The translations under genes were made by a program, and so were the position numbers. A DNA stretch of 64,000 bases from Roseibium sp. HPY-6. Its GTDB lineage: Bacteria > Pseudomonadota > Alphaproteobacteria > Rhizobiales > Stappiaceae. How positions within the stretch are numbered: the first letter of the stretch is position 1; the number at the start of each line of letters is the position of its first letter. Below the pieces are notes generated by a model that was not told the DNA's origin, did no database searches, and was given only the letters and a program-made list of their open reading frames with translations. Positions 54,018 to 61,270 of the stretch are shown in pieces. Where the stretch lies: positions 2,649,793 through 2,713,792 of the forward strand of contig NZ_JBEWCD010000002.1 in NCBI RefSeq assembly GCF_040530035.1. Reading direction: 5' to 3'.

Positions 54018-54055
54018 TAGTGCGATATCGAACTAAGTAGTGCGAATTCGTACTA
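54018..54055. promoter_or_regulatory. Twin 18-base palindromes, candidate MarR operators
   Basis: TAGTGCGATATCGAACTA (54018-54035) and TAGTGCGAATTCGTACTA (54038-54055) share the pattern TAGTNCGANNTCGNACTA. Their centres are 20 bases apart and they lie 13-50 bases before the nitroreductase start. They fit binding by the MarR protein coded at the end of this operon. Confidence 0.7.
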
Positions 54056-54100
54056 AAATCAATATGTGCTCTGAGATAGGGAAAAATTTTCAGGCGGGAC

Positions 54101-54130
54101 TTGAAACGAAACCAAAAGGTGTCATTTAAT
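54101..54130 (+). promoter_or_regulatory. Promoter of the cupin-ArsR-SRPBCC operon
   Basis: TTGAAA (54101-54106) is separated by 18 bases from TTTAAT (54125-54130), a good sigma-70-type pair. The transcript should start near 54137. The AGGTGT dyads at 54117-54147 overlap the -10 box and the start site. Confidence 0.5.
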
Positions 54131-54147
54131 ATAACACCTAAAGGTGT
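54117..54147. promoter_or_regulatory. AGGTGT/ACACCT dyads, candidate ArsR operator
   Basis: Three copies of AGGTGT occur: at 54117-54122, inverted at 54134-54139, and again at 54142-54147. The last two form the perfect palindrome ACACCT-AA-AGGTGT. They cover the promoter core and lie just ahead of an operon that encodes its own ArsR-type regulator. Confidence 0.55.
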
Positions 54148-54162
54148 CGCGAGGAGAGTGGT

Positions 54163-54609
54163 ATGCGGATTGCGAAGTGTTTGGGAACGGTTGCTGCTGT
54201 GACCATCGGGTTTTTGACGGCTGTCAAAGCCGAAACGGCTGAAATCAGGCTGGCAACGCAGTCAGATTTGTCTTGGGAAGTAACGAGTGAAGGTGTTGCT
54301 TTTGCAGCTCTGAAAGGAGCGCGGTTTGAAGAGAGTTATATGGCGATGGTTCGCTTGCCTGCCGGGCTCGTCAGTCCTGTCCATGCGAAGAGCGCGGGCA
54401 TGTACGGCATCGTTATTGAGGGTGAAATGGTTCACTTGCCCGACGAGGCGGTGGTTGGCGAAGAGACCGTTTTGAAAGCAGGCGACTTTTACGAAATCCC
54501 GGCCGGTCTGGTGCATTTAAGCAAGTGCGTCTCGCAAACGGACTGCGTCACATTTCTCTACCAGGACGGTTCATTCGACTTTTTTCCGGTTGAGGAGAAG
54601 CATCCATGA
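54163..54609 (+). CDS. Exported cupin-fold protein
   Basis: This 148-residue protein begins with a signal peptide (MRIAKCLGTVAAVTIGFLTAVKA, cleavage near 24) and a cupin-type beta barrel: SPVHAKSAGMYGIVIEGEMV and LKAGDFYEIPAGLVHLSKC resemble cupin motifs 1 and 2 (GDFxxIPAGxxH). It would bind a metal or small molecule in the periplasm. Two cysteines in SKCVSQTDC may form a disulfide. It leads an operon with ArsR and SRPBCC genes, with overlapping junctions. Function is unknown. Confidence 0.83.
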   Translation: MRIAKCLGTVAAVTIGFLTAVKAETAEIRLATQSDLSWEVTSEGVAFAALKGARFEESYMAMVRLPAGLVSPVHAKSAGMYGIVIEGEMVHLPDEAVVGEETVLKAGDFYEIPAGLVHLSKCVSQTDCVTFLYQDGSFDFFPVEEKHP

Positions 54610-54947
54610 ACACCGGTCCTCAGGGCGTTTTTCGCGCTTTGGCCGACCCGACGCGGCGCGAAATCCTGGTTCACCTCTCGAATGAGAGCCTGGCAATAGC
54701 CGACATCGCGTCGCGTTTCGATATCACGCGCACGGCAATCAACAAACATCTGGCGATCCTTGAAGAGGGCGGCCTCATCAAACGTGAAGTCATCGGTCGT
54801 GAGCGGCGGAGCAGCCTTGAACCTGGGCCTTTAAAATCCGCATTCGAGTGGCTTGGATATTTCGATCAGTTCTGGGATGGCAAACTTTCTGATCTGCAGA
54901 AGGAAATTGCCAAGGAGATGCAGGAAGAGAAAGGACGGAAAAAATGA
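54606..54947 (+). CDS. ArsR-family transcriptional regulator
   Basis: This 113-residue winged-helix regulator has the ArsR pattern FRALADPTRREILVHLS, then IADIASRFDITRTAINKHLAILEEGGLI. No metal-binding cysteine motif is present, so it belongs to the non-metal subgroup often paired with SRPBCC (AHSA1) proteins. Its ATG overlaps the cupin stop by four bases, and its stop overlaps the next gene by four bases, showing tight coupling. It probably represses its own operon at the AGGTGT dyads. Confidence 0.92.
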   Translation: MNTGPQGVFRALADPTRREILVHLSNESLAIADIASRFDITRTAINKHLAILEEGGLIKREVIGRERRSSLEPGPLKSAFEWLGYFDQFWDGKLSDLQKEIAKEMQEEKGRKK

Positions 54948-55378
54948 GTGCGACAACCATTACGAAGACAGTGTTCCTGAATGCACCGCGCGACGTCGTG
55001 TGGTCGTTTCTAACGGAAAAGGACAAGCTGGCACGCTGGTTTCATCCGGCGCAGGAGGATTTGAAGGAGGGCGAGGACTTCACTCTTTTGGATCAGCACG
55101 GTGACATGCAGAAAATCTGTTGGGGCAAGGTGCTCGAAATGCGGCCGCATGAAAGCCTCGTCTACACCTTCACAGTGAAGCCCTTGAACGGAGCGATGAC
55201 AACCGTGCGCTGGTCCTTGGAAAATGCTGCCGGCGGAACGCGTTTGTCGCTCTCGCACGAAGGGATTGAAGAGGCTGCAGGGCAGGCGGCATTCCAGATG
55301 CTGAGCGCCCTCGATGCCGGCTGGGACGCACATTTCGGGCGGCTGCGGGAGGTGGCAAAAGCGCTCGAACCAGCCTGA
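54944..55378 (+). CDS. SRPBCC (AHSA1-like) domain protein
   Basis: This 144-residue protein has the START/Bet v1-like helix-grip fold of the AHSA1 family. It begins TKTVFLNAPRDVVWSFLTEKDKLARWF and ends with a long helix (AAFQMLSALDAGWDAHFGRL). It could bind a hydrophobic ligand and act with the ArsR protein; ArsR-SRPBCC pairs are common. It overlaps the ArsR gene by four bases. The ligand is unknown. Confidence 0.92.
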   Translation: MSATTITKTVFLNAPRDVVWSFLTEKDKLARWFHPAQEDLKEGEDFTLLDQHGDMQKICWGKVLEMRPHESLVYTFTVKPLNGAMTTVRWSLENAAGGTRLSLSHEGIEEAAGQAAFQMLSALDAGWDAHFGRLREVAKALEPA

Positions 55379-55485
55379 CTGGGCGTCCACGAAACACAGT
55401 GGTCGGCGGTCATGTTCGCCGGCCAAGAGACTGATCCATTTGCCGTCTCTGACGTATTCCATAACACGTGTTTTAAAGAGGCAGC

Positions 55486-56922
55486 ATGTCGACACTCGTT
55501 TGGTTCCGGCAAGACTTGAGAACGGTGGACAATCCCGCATTGTTCGAGGCCGCCAAGAATGGGCCGGTTTTACCGGTTTTCATCCACGAAGACCCGCACC
55601 AGACCGGAGAGCTCCATCCCCTTGGAGGGGCAAGCAAGTGGTGGCTTCATCACAGCCTGTCGGCCCTGAAGCAAACGCTCCCGGGCCTTGTGATCCTCAA
55701 AGGAGATGCGCGTTTTCTCGTGCCGCAAATTGCAAGGCAGGCTGAGGTCAGCAACGTCTGCTGGAACCGCTGCTACGAGCCGCATGCAATCGAACGGGAC
55801 ACAGAAATCAAGGCCCTGTTGAGAGCCGACGGGTTCAACGTGGAAAGCTTCAAGGCTTCGCTTTTGCACGAACCTTGGGAGCTTACCAACAAGACCGGCG
55901 GCTCCTTCAAGGTGTATTCGCCGTTCTGGAAAACAGCGCAGCAACAGGACGTGAAAGCACCGCTTCCGGCGCCCGAAAAAATCGAGTTCATCGAGTACCC
56001 GGACGGGGAGCGGCTGGATAGCCTTGGACTTCTGCCGCAAAATCCAAACTGGGCGGACGGCTGGGACGATCTGTGGTCGCCGGGTGAACGGGGGGCAAAG
56101 CAGCGCCTTGAAGCGTTTTTGCATGCAGATCTCAAAGGATACGGAACCCTTCGCAATCGGCCGGATCTTCCAAACGTGTCCAGACTGTCTCCGCATTTGC
56201 ATTTTGGAGATATTTCTCCGCGGCAAATCTGGTTTGAGACACAAAAGACAATGAACCAGGAGCCAGACCTGGGCAATGATGGCCAAAAATTCCTGTCAGA
56301 AATTGCCTGGCGGGAGTTCTCTTACCACCTCCTTTATCACTTCCCCGAGTTGCCGAAATCGAATTGGCGCCCAACCTTCGACGCTTATCCTTGGCGGGAG
56401 GCACCGGAGGATCTGGAGCGTTGGCAAAAAGGGCAAACGGGATATCCGATCGTCGACGCAGGCATGCGCGAACTCTGGCAGACCGGATACATGCACAACC
56501 GTGTTCGCATGATCGTCGCAAGCTTCCTGGTCAAGCACCTGCGCCTGCACTGGCACCACGGCGAAGCCTGGTTCCGCGACACGCTTCTGGATGCCGACCT
56601 TGCAAACAATTCCGCAAGCTGGCAGTGGGTGGCGGGGTCTGGCGCTGACGCCGCGCCTTACTTCCGCATTTTCAATCCGATCACCCAAGGGCAGAAATTC
56701 GATCCGGAGGGGGCTTACGTGCGCCGCTGGGTTCCGGAGTTGCGTGATCTTGAGACCGCCTATCTGTTCGAACCGTTCAACGCGCCGGAAGCGGCCTTGG
56801 AGCGTGCCGGTGTTGTTTTGGGTGTCTCTTATCCTTTGCCGATTGTCGAGCACGCGGCTGCGCGGCAAGCGGCTCTGGCGGGATACGAAGCCGTCAAACT
56901 GGCGGGTCAAAACGCCGCTTGA
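55486..56922 (+). CDS. phrB: Deoxyribodipyrimidine photolyase (class I)
   Basis: This 478-residue photolyase repairs cyclobutane pyrimidine dimers with blue light. The N-terminal alpha/beta domain (TLVWFRQDLRTVDNPAL) binds the antenna cofactor. The C-terminal helical FAD domain has RLSPHLHFGDISPRQIW, WREFSYHLLYHFP, TGYPIVDAGMRELWQTGYMHNR and DADLANNSASWQWVAGSGADAAPYFRIFNP. The three tryptophans of the electron-transfer chain sit in these segments. No other photolyase or cryptochrome is in the window. The DUF971 gene follows 63 bases later. Confidence 0.96.
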   Translation: MSTLVWFRQDLRTVDNPALFEAAKNGPVLPVFIHEDPHQTGELHPLGGASKWWLHHSLSALKQTLPGLVILKGDARFLVPQIARQAEVSNVCWNRCYEPHAIERDTEIKALLRADGFNVESFKASLLHEPWELTNKTGGSFKVYSPFWKTAQQQDVKAPLPAPEKIEFIEYPDGERLDSLGLLPQNPNWADGWDDLWSPGERGAKQRLEAFLHADLKGYGTLRNRPDLPNVSRLSPHLHFGDISPRQIWFETQKTMNQEPDLGNDGQKFLSEIAWREFSYHLLYHFPELPKSNWRPTFDAYPWREAPEDLERWQKGQTGYPIVDAGMRELWQTGYMHNRVRMIVASFLVKHLRLHWHHGEAWFRDTLLDADLANNSASWQWVAGSGADAAPYFRIFNPITQGQKFDPEGAYVRRWVPELRDLETAYLFEPFNAPEAALERAGVVLGVSYPLPIVEHAAARQAALAGYEAVKLAGQNAA

Positions 56923-56985
56923 CCGTGGCACGCTGCACGGTATCGTCCGCACCAAGTTGATGAAATCTGGCAGGCAAAACTTTAA

Positions 56986-57354
56986 ATGACCGCAAACTCA
57001 GACCCTTGGCCAACCGAACTGCGCGTTTCCAGTGACAGGAAAACGCTGACGGTCGCCTTCAACAATGGCGCGAAACATGACCTCGCGGCCGAGTATCTGC
57101 GTGTCTGTTCGCCCTCGGCAGAAGTCAAGGGACATGCACCCTCCCAGAAAAAAACCGTTCCCGGAAAGCGCAATGTCGAAATCATAAAAGTTGAACCGGT
57201 TGGCAATTACGCAGTCCGGATTCATTTCGACGACATGCATAACTCGGGAATATACTCCTGGCGGTATTTTCTTGATCTCGGTGAGAACCCCGAGCAGCAC
57301 TGGGAAGTCTATCTGCGCGAACTTGAGGAGAAGGGCCTGAGCCGCGACCTTTGA
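56986..57354 (+). CDS. DUF971 protein (gamma-butyrobetaine-hydroxylase-like N-domain)
   Basis: This 122-residue protein is a DUF971 family member. It has the pattern PTELRVSSDRKTLTVAFNNG (PTxLxL...L.I.F.DG), the core AEYLRVCSPSAEVKGH and IKVEPVGNYAVRIHFDDMH followed by GIYSWRYFLDLG. The same fold is the small N-terminal zinc domain of gamma-butyrobetaine hydroxylase, but here it stands alone. Some relatives are tied to Fe-S or Mrp function; this is not established here. It follows the photolyase gene, with GGCAGG upstream. Confidence 0.88.
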   Translation: MTANSDPWPTELRVSSDRKTLTVAFNNGAKHDLAAEYLRVCSPSAEVKGHAPSQKKTVPGKRNVEIIKVEPVGNYAVRIHFDDMHNSGIYSWRYFLDLGENPEQHWEVYLRELEEKGLSRDL

Positions 57355-57536
57355 GGATTGAACCGGCTGGAGGGGTGTCCGTCGAATCTGTTAGTGTCTC
57401 GAAAGGGCGTGACCCGCGCCTTCCCCCTCCGATCGGAGCAGCAGCAGACCTGCAGGGCCAATCGTGACTGCATTGGCTTCATGTGCGCTCGCATAAGGAG
57501 GGATTGCGATTTTCGCACCTGGCTCTGGAGGTCGCG

Positions 57537-58244
57537 ATGAGACTGTCTGCCCCGATTTTCCGTTTGAAACGCAAAGCCAAGGCAATCGCCAGGCAAGAGA
57601 ATATTCCGTTGAATGCTGCGCTGGACCGTATCGCGTGCTCAGAAGGCTTTGCCAATTGGGGCCAGCTTGCAAGTTCCTATCGTCGAAGTGGTCCCGAAGA
57701 CGCTCTTCTTCGTGAGCTTCAACCCGGCCAGATGCTCCTTCTGGCTGCAAGGCCTGGCCAAGGAAAGACTGTCCTGGGGCTGCAGTTGGGTTTTGATGCC
57801 GCCAAGCGGGGAGGCCGGTCGTTCTTTCTATCGTCTGAATGTTCTGCGCAGGAGGTCAGATCGGCATTGGCATTGGGGGGACGAACCAAAGAGAAATCTG
57901 AAGGGTTTGAAACCGTTTTGACGGATTCGCTGAATGCTGATGCGGTGGTCAAAGTCCTTTCGGAGGCCTCGGAGGGAGCCCTTGGCGTCATCGACTACCT
58001 CCAGATCCTTGATCAAATGCGTACCGCACCGGAACTGTCGGCTCAGATTCAGACGCTGAAACGATTTGCGCAGACGCGAAGGGTCCGTCTGGTGTTCTTG
58101 TCGCAGATACATCGCTCGTTTGACCCGGCCGTCAAGGATGTGCCGGACTGGTCAGACATTCGCCTTCCAAACCCGCTGGACCTGTCTTTGTTCGACAAGG
58201 GCTGTTTTCTTCACGAAGGCGAGATGGTCATCACAACGAACTGA
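57537..58244 (+). CDS. Stand-alone DnaB-like RecA-fold ATPase
   Basis: This 235-residue protein has only the RecA-fold ATPase domain of DnaB-type helicases. It has Walker A ARPGQGKT (71-78), the RecA/DnaB segment RSFFLSSECSAQEV, Walker B GVIDYLQILDQMR and a motif near FLSQIHRSF. The 60-residue N-terminus (IPLNAALDRIACSEGFANWGQL) is a small helical module. It lacks the DnaB N-domain, so it is unlikely to be the replicative helicase. I recall similar short DnaB-like proteins in alphaproteobacteria, role unknown. The ATG at 57537 follows GGAGG. Confidence 0.8.
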   Translation: MRLSAPIFRLKRKAKAIARQENIPLNAALDRIACSEGFANWGQLASSYRRSGPEDALLRELQPGQMLLLAARPGQGKTVLGLQLGFDAAKRGGRSFFLSSECSAQEVRSALALGGRTKEKSEGFETVLTDSLNADAVVKVLSEASEGALGVIDYLQILDQMRTAPELSAQIQTLKRFAQTRRVRLVFLSQIHRSFDPAVKDVPDWSDIRLPNPLDLSLFDKGCFLHEGEMVITTN

Positions 58245-58294
58245 ATGAGTTCGAAAGAGATGTCGGCCTGTGCCTCGTTGGACCGGCAATTCCA

Positions 58295-58930
58295 CTAGCG
58301 CCGGCTGTCCGTTCCCAGAAAGGCTTTCAATTCCGCATTTTCTGCTTCCAGGTCCTGAATGCGCTTTTGAAGTCTGTTCAGGTCCGGCGCGAGCTCTGCC
58401 AAAGAGAACCTTTGCGGGATGTGTTGCGGGCAGTTCCAGTCAAAGGCCTTAACAGAGAGCTTGATGATCCTTTCCGGCAGAGCCCGGTAGCCGGGGAGGG
58501 AGACCGCTTCGGCCAGCGCCTCATTCCCCTGCAAGTTCAGTTGCTGCGCCAGCGCCCATACCTTGAGACGGGTTCTGTTCGGATAGTCCATCAGGATCAG
58601 GGACACTTTCTCATTTGTCTCAAGATTTCCATGACTTATATACTGCCTGTTGCCCCGAAAGTCCGCATAGGCCAGCGTCGTTTCATCGAGAACCTTGAGG
58701 AAACCGGCTGGTCCGCCCCGAAACTGGACATAGGGCCAGCCCGTTTCGGAAACGGTTGCCTGATAGAAACCGTCCCGCGCCTGGATAAAGCCGATTTCGC
58801 TCGGCCCCAGCCGGTCGCCTCGATCGATGTCATCTGAGTCCAGAGCGGCATAGCCGTCCCGCGACCCTAGGTCTGACTGTCGGTCGCGGACGGTTTGGGT
58901 GAATGCGATTTCCGAAAATGCGCGGGCCAT
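58295..58930 (-). CDS. Pyridoxamine-5'-phosphate-oxidase-fold flavoprotein
   Basis: This 211-residue protein has the PNPOx-like FMN-binding split barrel: GFYQATVSETGWPYVQFRGGPAGFLKVLD, then TLAYADFRGNRQYISHGNLETN, DRxSLILMDYP-like KVSLILMDYPNRTRLKVWA. A C-terminal coiled coil (LNRLQKRIQDLEAENAELKA) is unusual. It could bind FMN and act in small-molecule redox or detoxification. GGAG seven bases before its ATG, 24 bases from the ancestral stop of the DUF1348 gene, shows that it was the third gene of the upstream operon before a MITE-like insertion. Confidence 0.87.
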   Translation of the reverse strand: MARAFSEIAFTQTVRDRQSDLGSRDGYAALDSDDIDRGDRLGPSEIGFIQARDGFYQATVSETGWPYVQFRGGPAGFLKVLDETTLAYADFRGNRQYISHGNLETNEKVSLILMDYPNRTRLKVWALAQQLNLQGNEALAEAVSLPGYRALPERIIKLSVKAFDWNCPQHIPQRFSLAELAPDLNRLQKRIQDLEAENAELKAFLGTDSRR

Positions 58931-58954
58931 TCGGTTCTCCGGTCAAACGGTCTA

Positions 58955-59217
58955 GGGTACGGACTCATAAATGAAGTTGATTTGGTTTGAATCGTTTTGG
59001 CCAGATGAAAGGAGCGAAAGCGCAGGAAATTTGGTTCATTTTCGAGCCTTTCGCAACACGGCAGGTGGCCAAAAGGCCAAATCCGAAGGACGGCAAAATG
59101 GCCTTACCTCGCAGCGTCAACGTGCTTGACCGGGCACAAAGCCCGCTCTTCGCACGTTTCCTCGCGAGAATTCACCATTTCTGCCGCCAAACCAGCTCCA
59201 TTTATAAGTCCGTACCC
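58955..59217. mobile_element. MITE-like element with 31-bp terminal inverted repeats
   Basis: The ends read GGGTACGGACTCATAAATGA and, on the other strand, GGGTACGGACTTATAAATGG. The inverted repeats match at 27 of 31 positions. TA flanks both ends (58953-58954 and 59218-59219), the target duplication of IS630/Tc1-mariner or IS5-group (IS427) elements. The 263 bases carry no transposase, so it is non-autonomous. It lies between the DUF1348 and flavoprotein genes, and its first G completes the TAG stop of DUF1348. Confidence 0.8.
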
Positions 59218-59687
59218 TAAAGTCCCAGATCGCTGAGACCTGGATGATCAAGCGGACGGGGGCCGCTGGTCCAGTGAAATTTGCGATCACTCTCGGCGAT
59301 CGCAAGGTCGTTTATGCTCGCGAACCGGCGATGCATCAGCCCGTTCGGGGCAAACTCCCAGTTTTCATTGCCGTATGAGCGAAACCATTGGCCATCGCCA
59401 TTGTGCCACTCATAGGCGAAGCGAACGGCAATTCTGGTGTCCTCAAAGGTCCAAAGCTCTTTGATCAGACGGTAGTCGAGCTCCCGTTTCCACTTGCGGG
59501 TCAGGAAATCGACGACCTGTTCGCGGCCCACCGGAAACTCAGAGCGATTGCGCCAAATCGTGTCGGGCGTATAGGCCAAGGCGACTTTTTCAGGGTTCTG
59601 GCCATTCCATCCGTCTTCGGCTGCCCGGACCTTCTGGATAGCGGTTTCGCGGGTGAAAGGCGGCAGCGGTGGTCGTTGTTCGGTCAT
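59217..59687 (-). CDS. DUF1348 (NTF2-like) protein
   Basis: This 156-residue protein has the DUF1348 NTF2-like cone fold: [61 protein letters not shown] [16 protein letters not shown], then [29 protein letters not shown]. The function is unknown; NTF2-like pockets often bind hydrophobic ligands. The C-terminal [10 protein letters not shown] looks complete. Its TAG stop consists of the target TA plus the first base of the MITE-like element. It overlaps the upstream small membrane gene by four bases. Confidence 0.93.
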   Translation of the reverse strand: MTEQRPPLPPFTRETAIQKVRAAEDGWNGQNPEKVALAYTPDTIWRNRSEFPVGREQVVDFLTRKWKRELDYRLIKELWTFEDTRIAVRFAYEWHNGDGQWFRSYGNENWEFAPNGLMHRRFASINDLAIAESDRKFHWTSGPRPLDHPGLSDLGL

Positions 59688-59857
59688 TGCGTGAGATCCA
59701 TGGCAAGAATTTGGGGAGATGACGTCTGGATCGATACAGTGTCGAGCTGCGTGCTTTCCGGTGCCGGTTGGACGAGAGCTACCAGCATGAGGGTCACAAA
59801 CGCAAAGGCACCGACTACGTAGAAACTATTCGGATATGCGGGTTTCAATCTCTTCAT
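59684..59857 (-). CDS. Small single-helix membrane protein
   Basis: This 57-residue protein begins [20 protein letters not shown] and has one transmembrane helix (about residues 12-31: [20 protein letters not shown]). The C-terminal tail is polar and probably periplasmic. GAGG precedes the ATG at 59857 at six bases. It is the first gene of a TetR-controlled operon and overlaps the DUF1348 start by four bases. No function is recognisable. Confidence 0.7.
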   Translation of the reverse strand: MKRLKPAYPNSFYVVGAFAFVTLMLVALVQPAPESTQLDTVSIQTSSPQILAMDLTQ

Positions 59858-59877
59858 CTTGAACCTCAGCTTTCTAA

Positions 59878-59895
59878 CTGTACCGATCTGTTCAG
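59878..59895. promoter_or_regulatory. TetR operator site 1
   Basis: CTGTACCGATCTGTTCAG is one of three related 18-base sites between the divergent TetR gene and the small membrane protein operon. It is the inverse-orientation copy and pairs seven of nine positions with its own complement. Confidence 0.6.
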
Positions 59896-59909
59896 TTATG
59901 ATTTTTAAG

Positions 59910-59927
59910 ATGTACAGATCGGTACAG
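59910..59927. promoter_or_regulatory. TetR operator site 2
   Basis: ATGTACAGATCGGTACAG shares TACAGATCGGTACAG with the complement of site 1, apart from two bases. Its centre is 32 bases, about three helical turns, from site 1. Confidence 0.65.
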
Positions 59928-59988
59928 ATAATCAAGCCTTTTTAAGCCAAGACAGTCAAAAAACTTGTGAAATCCATTGGAATGAAAT

Positions 59989-60006
59989 ACCTACAGATCA
60001 GTACAG
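59989..60006. promoter_or_regulatory. TetR operator site 3
   Basis: ACCTACAGATCAGTACAG shares TACAGATCRGTACAG with site 2. It ends 11 bases before the TetR start codon, so it fits autoregulation of the regulator. Confidence 0.6.
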
Positions 60007-60017
60007 AAAGAAGCAGT

Positions 60018-60584
60018 ATGCGCCCAAGCAAACGTGACGAACTGGTCAGAAAGGTTCTTCCGGTCTTTTACCGCGATGGCTTTCATGCCACGGGAATGGA
60101 TGCCCTGGTTTCAGAGACTGGCATTTCCAAGACAACCATGTTCAAGCATTTCCGGACAAAGGACGACTTGATCCTGGCGGTGCTGCGCCACCGCGATGAG
60201 ATTTTCCGGAATTGGTTGTTTCGCAGGTTGGACGAAAGCGGATTGCCGGCGCGTGAGCGTTTGCTTGTCCTGTTTGATGCCTTGAAAGAGTGGTTTTCGG
60301 AGCCGGATTTCAGAGGCTGCATGTTCATCAAGGCGTCGGCCGAGTTCCAGGATCCGGAACATCCTGCCTTTGTACAGTCGGCAGAGCACAAACGTCTTCT
60401 ACTGACGGCACTAACCAGACTGTGCAAAGAAGCGCAGGTGCGCGACCCCTGCCAACTCGCCAGACAATTGCTGATCCTGAAGGAAGGTGCGATCGTGGCA
60501 GCACATATGGGCTTCGATCCGGACCCAGCAGGGGCGGCAAGAACCGCTGCCGAGTGTCTGATCGCTGCCGAAACAGCGACGTAG
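60018..60584 (+). CDS. TetR-family regulator of the DUF1348 operon
   Basis: This 188-residue regulator has a TetR helix-turn-helix (residues about 15-55: FYRDGFHATGMDALVSETGIS then KTTMFKHFRTKDDLI) and a C-terminal ligand domain with GCMFIKASAEFQDPEHPAF. The chosen start MRPSKRDELV (60018) follows AGAAAGAAG. Earlier starts would run through the third palindrome and are unlikely. It is divergent from the membrane protein-DUF1348 operon, with three matching sites between them. Confidence 0.93.
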   Translation: MRPSKRDELVRKVLPVFYRDGFHATGMDALVSETGISKTTMFKHFRTKDDLILAVLRHRDEIFRNWLFRRLDESGLPARERLLVLFDALKEWFSEPDFRGCMFIKASAEFQDPEHPAFVQSAEHKRLLLTALTRLCKEAQVRDPCQLARQLLILKEGAIVAAHMGFDPDPAGAARTAAECLIAAETAT

Positions 60585-60629
60585 GTCTCTTTACGGACTG
60601 GGCTGACAAAGGCCGGTATGGAAACAAAA

Positions 60630-60655
60630 AAGGCCGGACGCTCAGGTCCGGCCTT
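60630..60655. terminator. Bidirectional terminator between TetR and L,D-transpeptidase genes
   Basis: AAGGCCGGAC (60630-60639) and GTCCGGCCTT (60646-60655) form a ten-base-pair stem with a six-base loop. The minus strand continues TTTTTTGTTT and the plus strand CTTGTTTGATTT. It should end the L,D-transpeptidase transcript strongly and the TetR transcript moderately. Confidence 0.88.
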
Positions 60656-60676
60656 CTTGTTTGATTTGCTATTCGC

Positions 60677-61270
60677 TTAGCGCTTTACGACAATCTTGGC
60701 GCCAACACTTACGCTCTTATAGAGGTGGATGACGTCTTCGTTTGCCATACGGATGCAACCGGAAGAAACCTCAGAACCGATTGTCCACGGCTCAGTGGTG
60801 CCATGAATGCGGTAAAGGGTGGAGCCGATGTAAAGTGCGCGAGCACCCATCGGGTTGTTCGGGCCGCCTGGCATATAGGTCGGCAGGATCCGGCCTTTCC
60901 GACGCTCGCGGGCACGCATCTGCGCAGGAGGTGTCCAGCTCGGCCATTCGGCCTTGCGGGTAACACGGTGCGTACCAGCCCACTGGAATCCTTCTTTACC
61001 GACGCCCACACCGTACTTCATGGCCTTGCCGTTCGGCAGAACATGATAAAGACGGCGCTCAGACGTATCGATAACGATGGTGCCCGGAGAGTACGGTCCA
61101 TCATAGCTGACTTTTTTGCGTCTCACCGGAGACTTGCCGCCAGGGTGATATTTCGGGGTCACCCAGGTGTTGGTGCTGTGGTCGAAGTAGCCAGCACGCG
61201 CTGAGACTTCAGCCGGCAGCAGGAACGATCCTGCCACAATTGCAATCACTGCGTAAAAATATCTCTTCAT
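60677..61270 (-). CDS. L,D-transpeptidase (YkuD/ErfK type)
   Basis: This 197-residue exported protein has a signal peptide (MKRYFYAVIAIVAGSFLLPAEVSA) and a YkuD domain: GTIVIDTSERRLYHVLPNGK, YGVGVGKEGFQWAGTH and the catalytic motif RIHGTTEPWTIGSEVSSGCIRM with the nucleophile Cys near residue 172. It cross-links peptidoglycan between meso-DAP residues or attaches lipoproteins in the periplasm. Length and motif fit the short ErfK-like class common in alphaproteobacteria. The promoter must lie in the 347-base region upstream. Confidence 0.95.
   Translation of the reverse strand: MKRYFYAVIAIVAGSFLLPAEVSARAGYFDHSTNTWVTPKYHPGGKSPVRRKKVSYDGPYSPGTIVIDTSERRLYHVLPNGKAMKYGVGVGKEGFQWAGTHRVTRKAEWPSWTPPAQMRARERRKGRILPTYMPGGPNNPMGARALYIGSTLYRIHGTTEPWTIGSEVSSGCIRMANEDVIHLYKSVSVGAKIVVKR

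Noticed and set aside
58987..59220. A 77-codon plus-strand frame inside the MITE-like element
   Set aside because: The product has no transposase motif, and the frame lies wholly within the element. I found no ribosome binding site, so it is not called as a gene.
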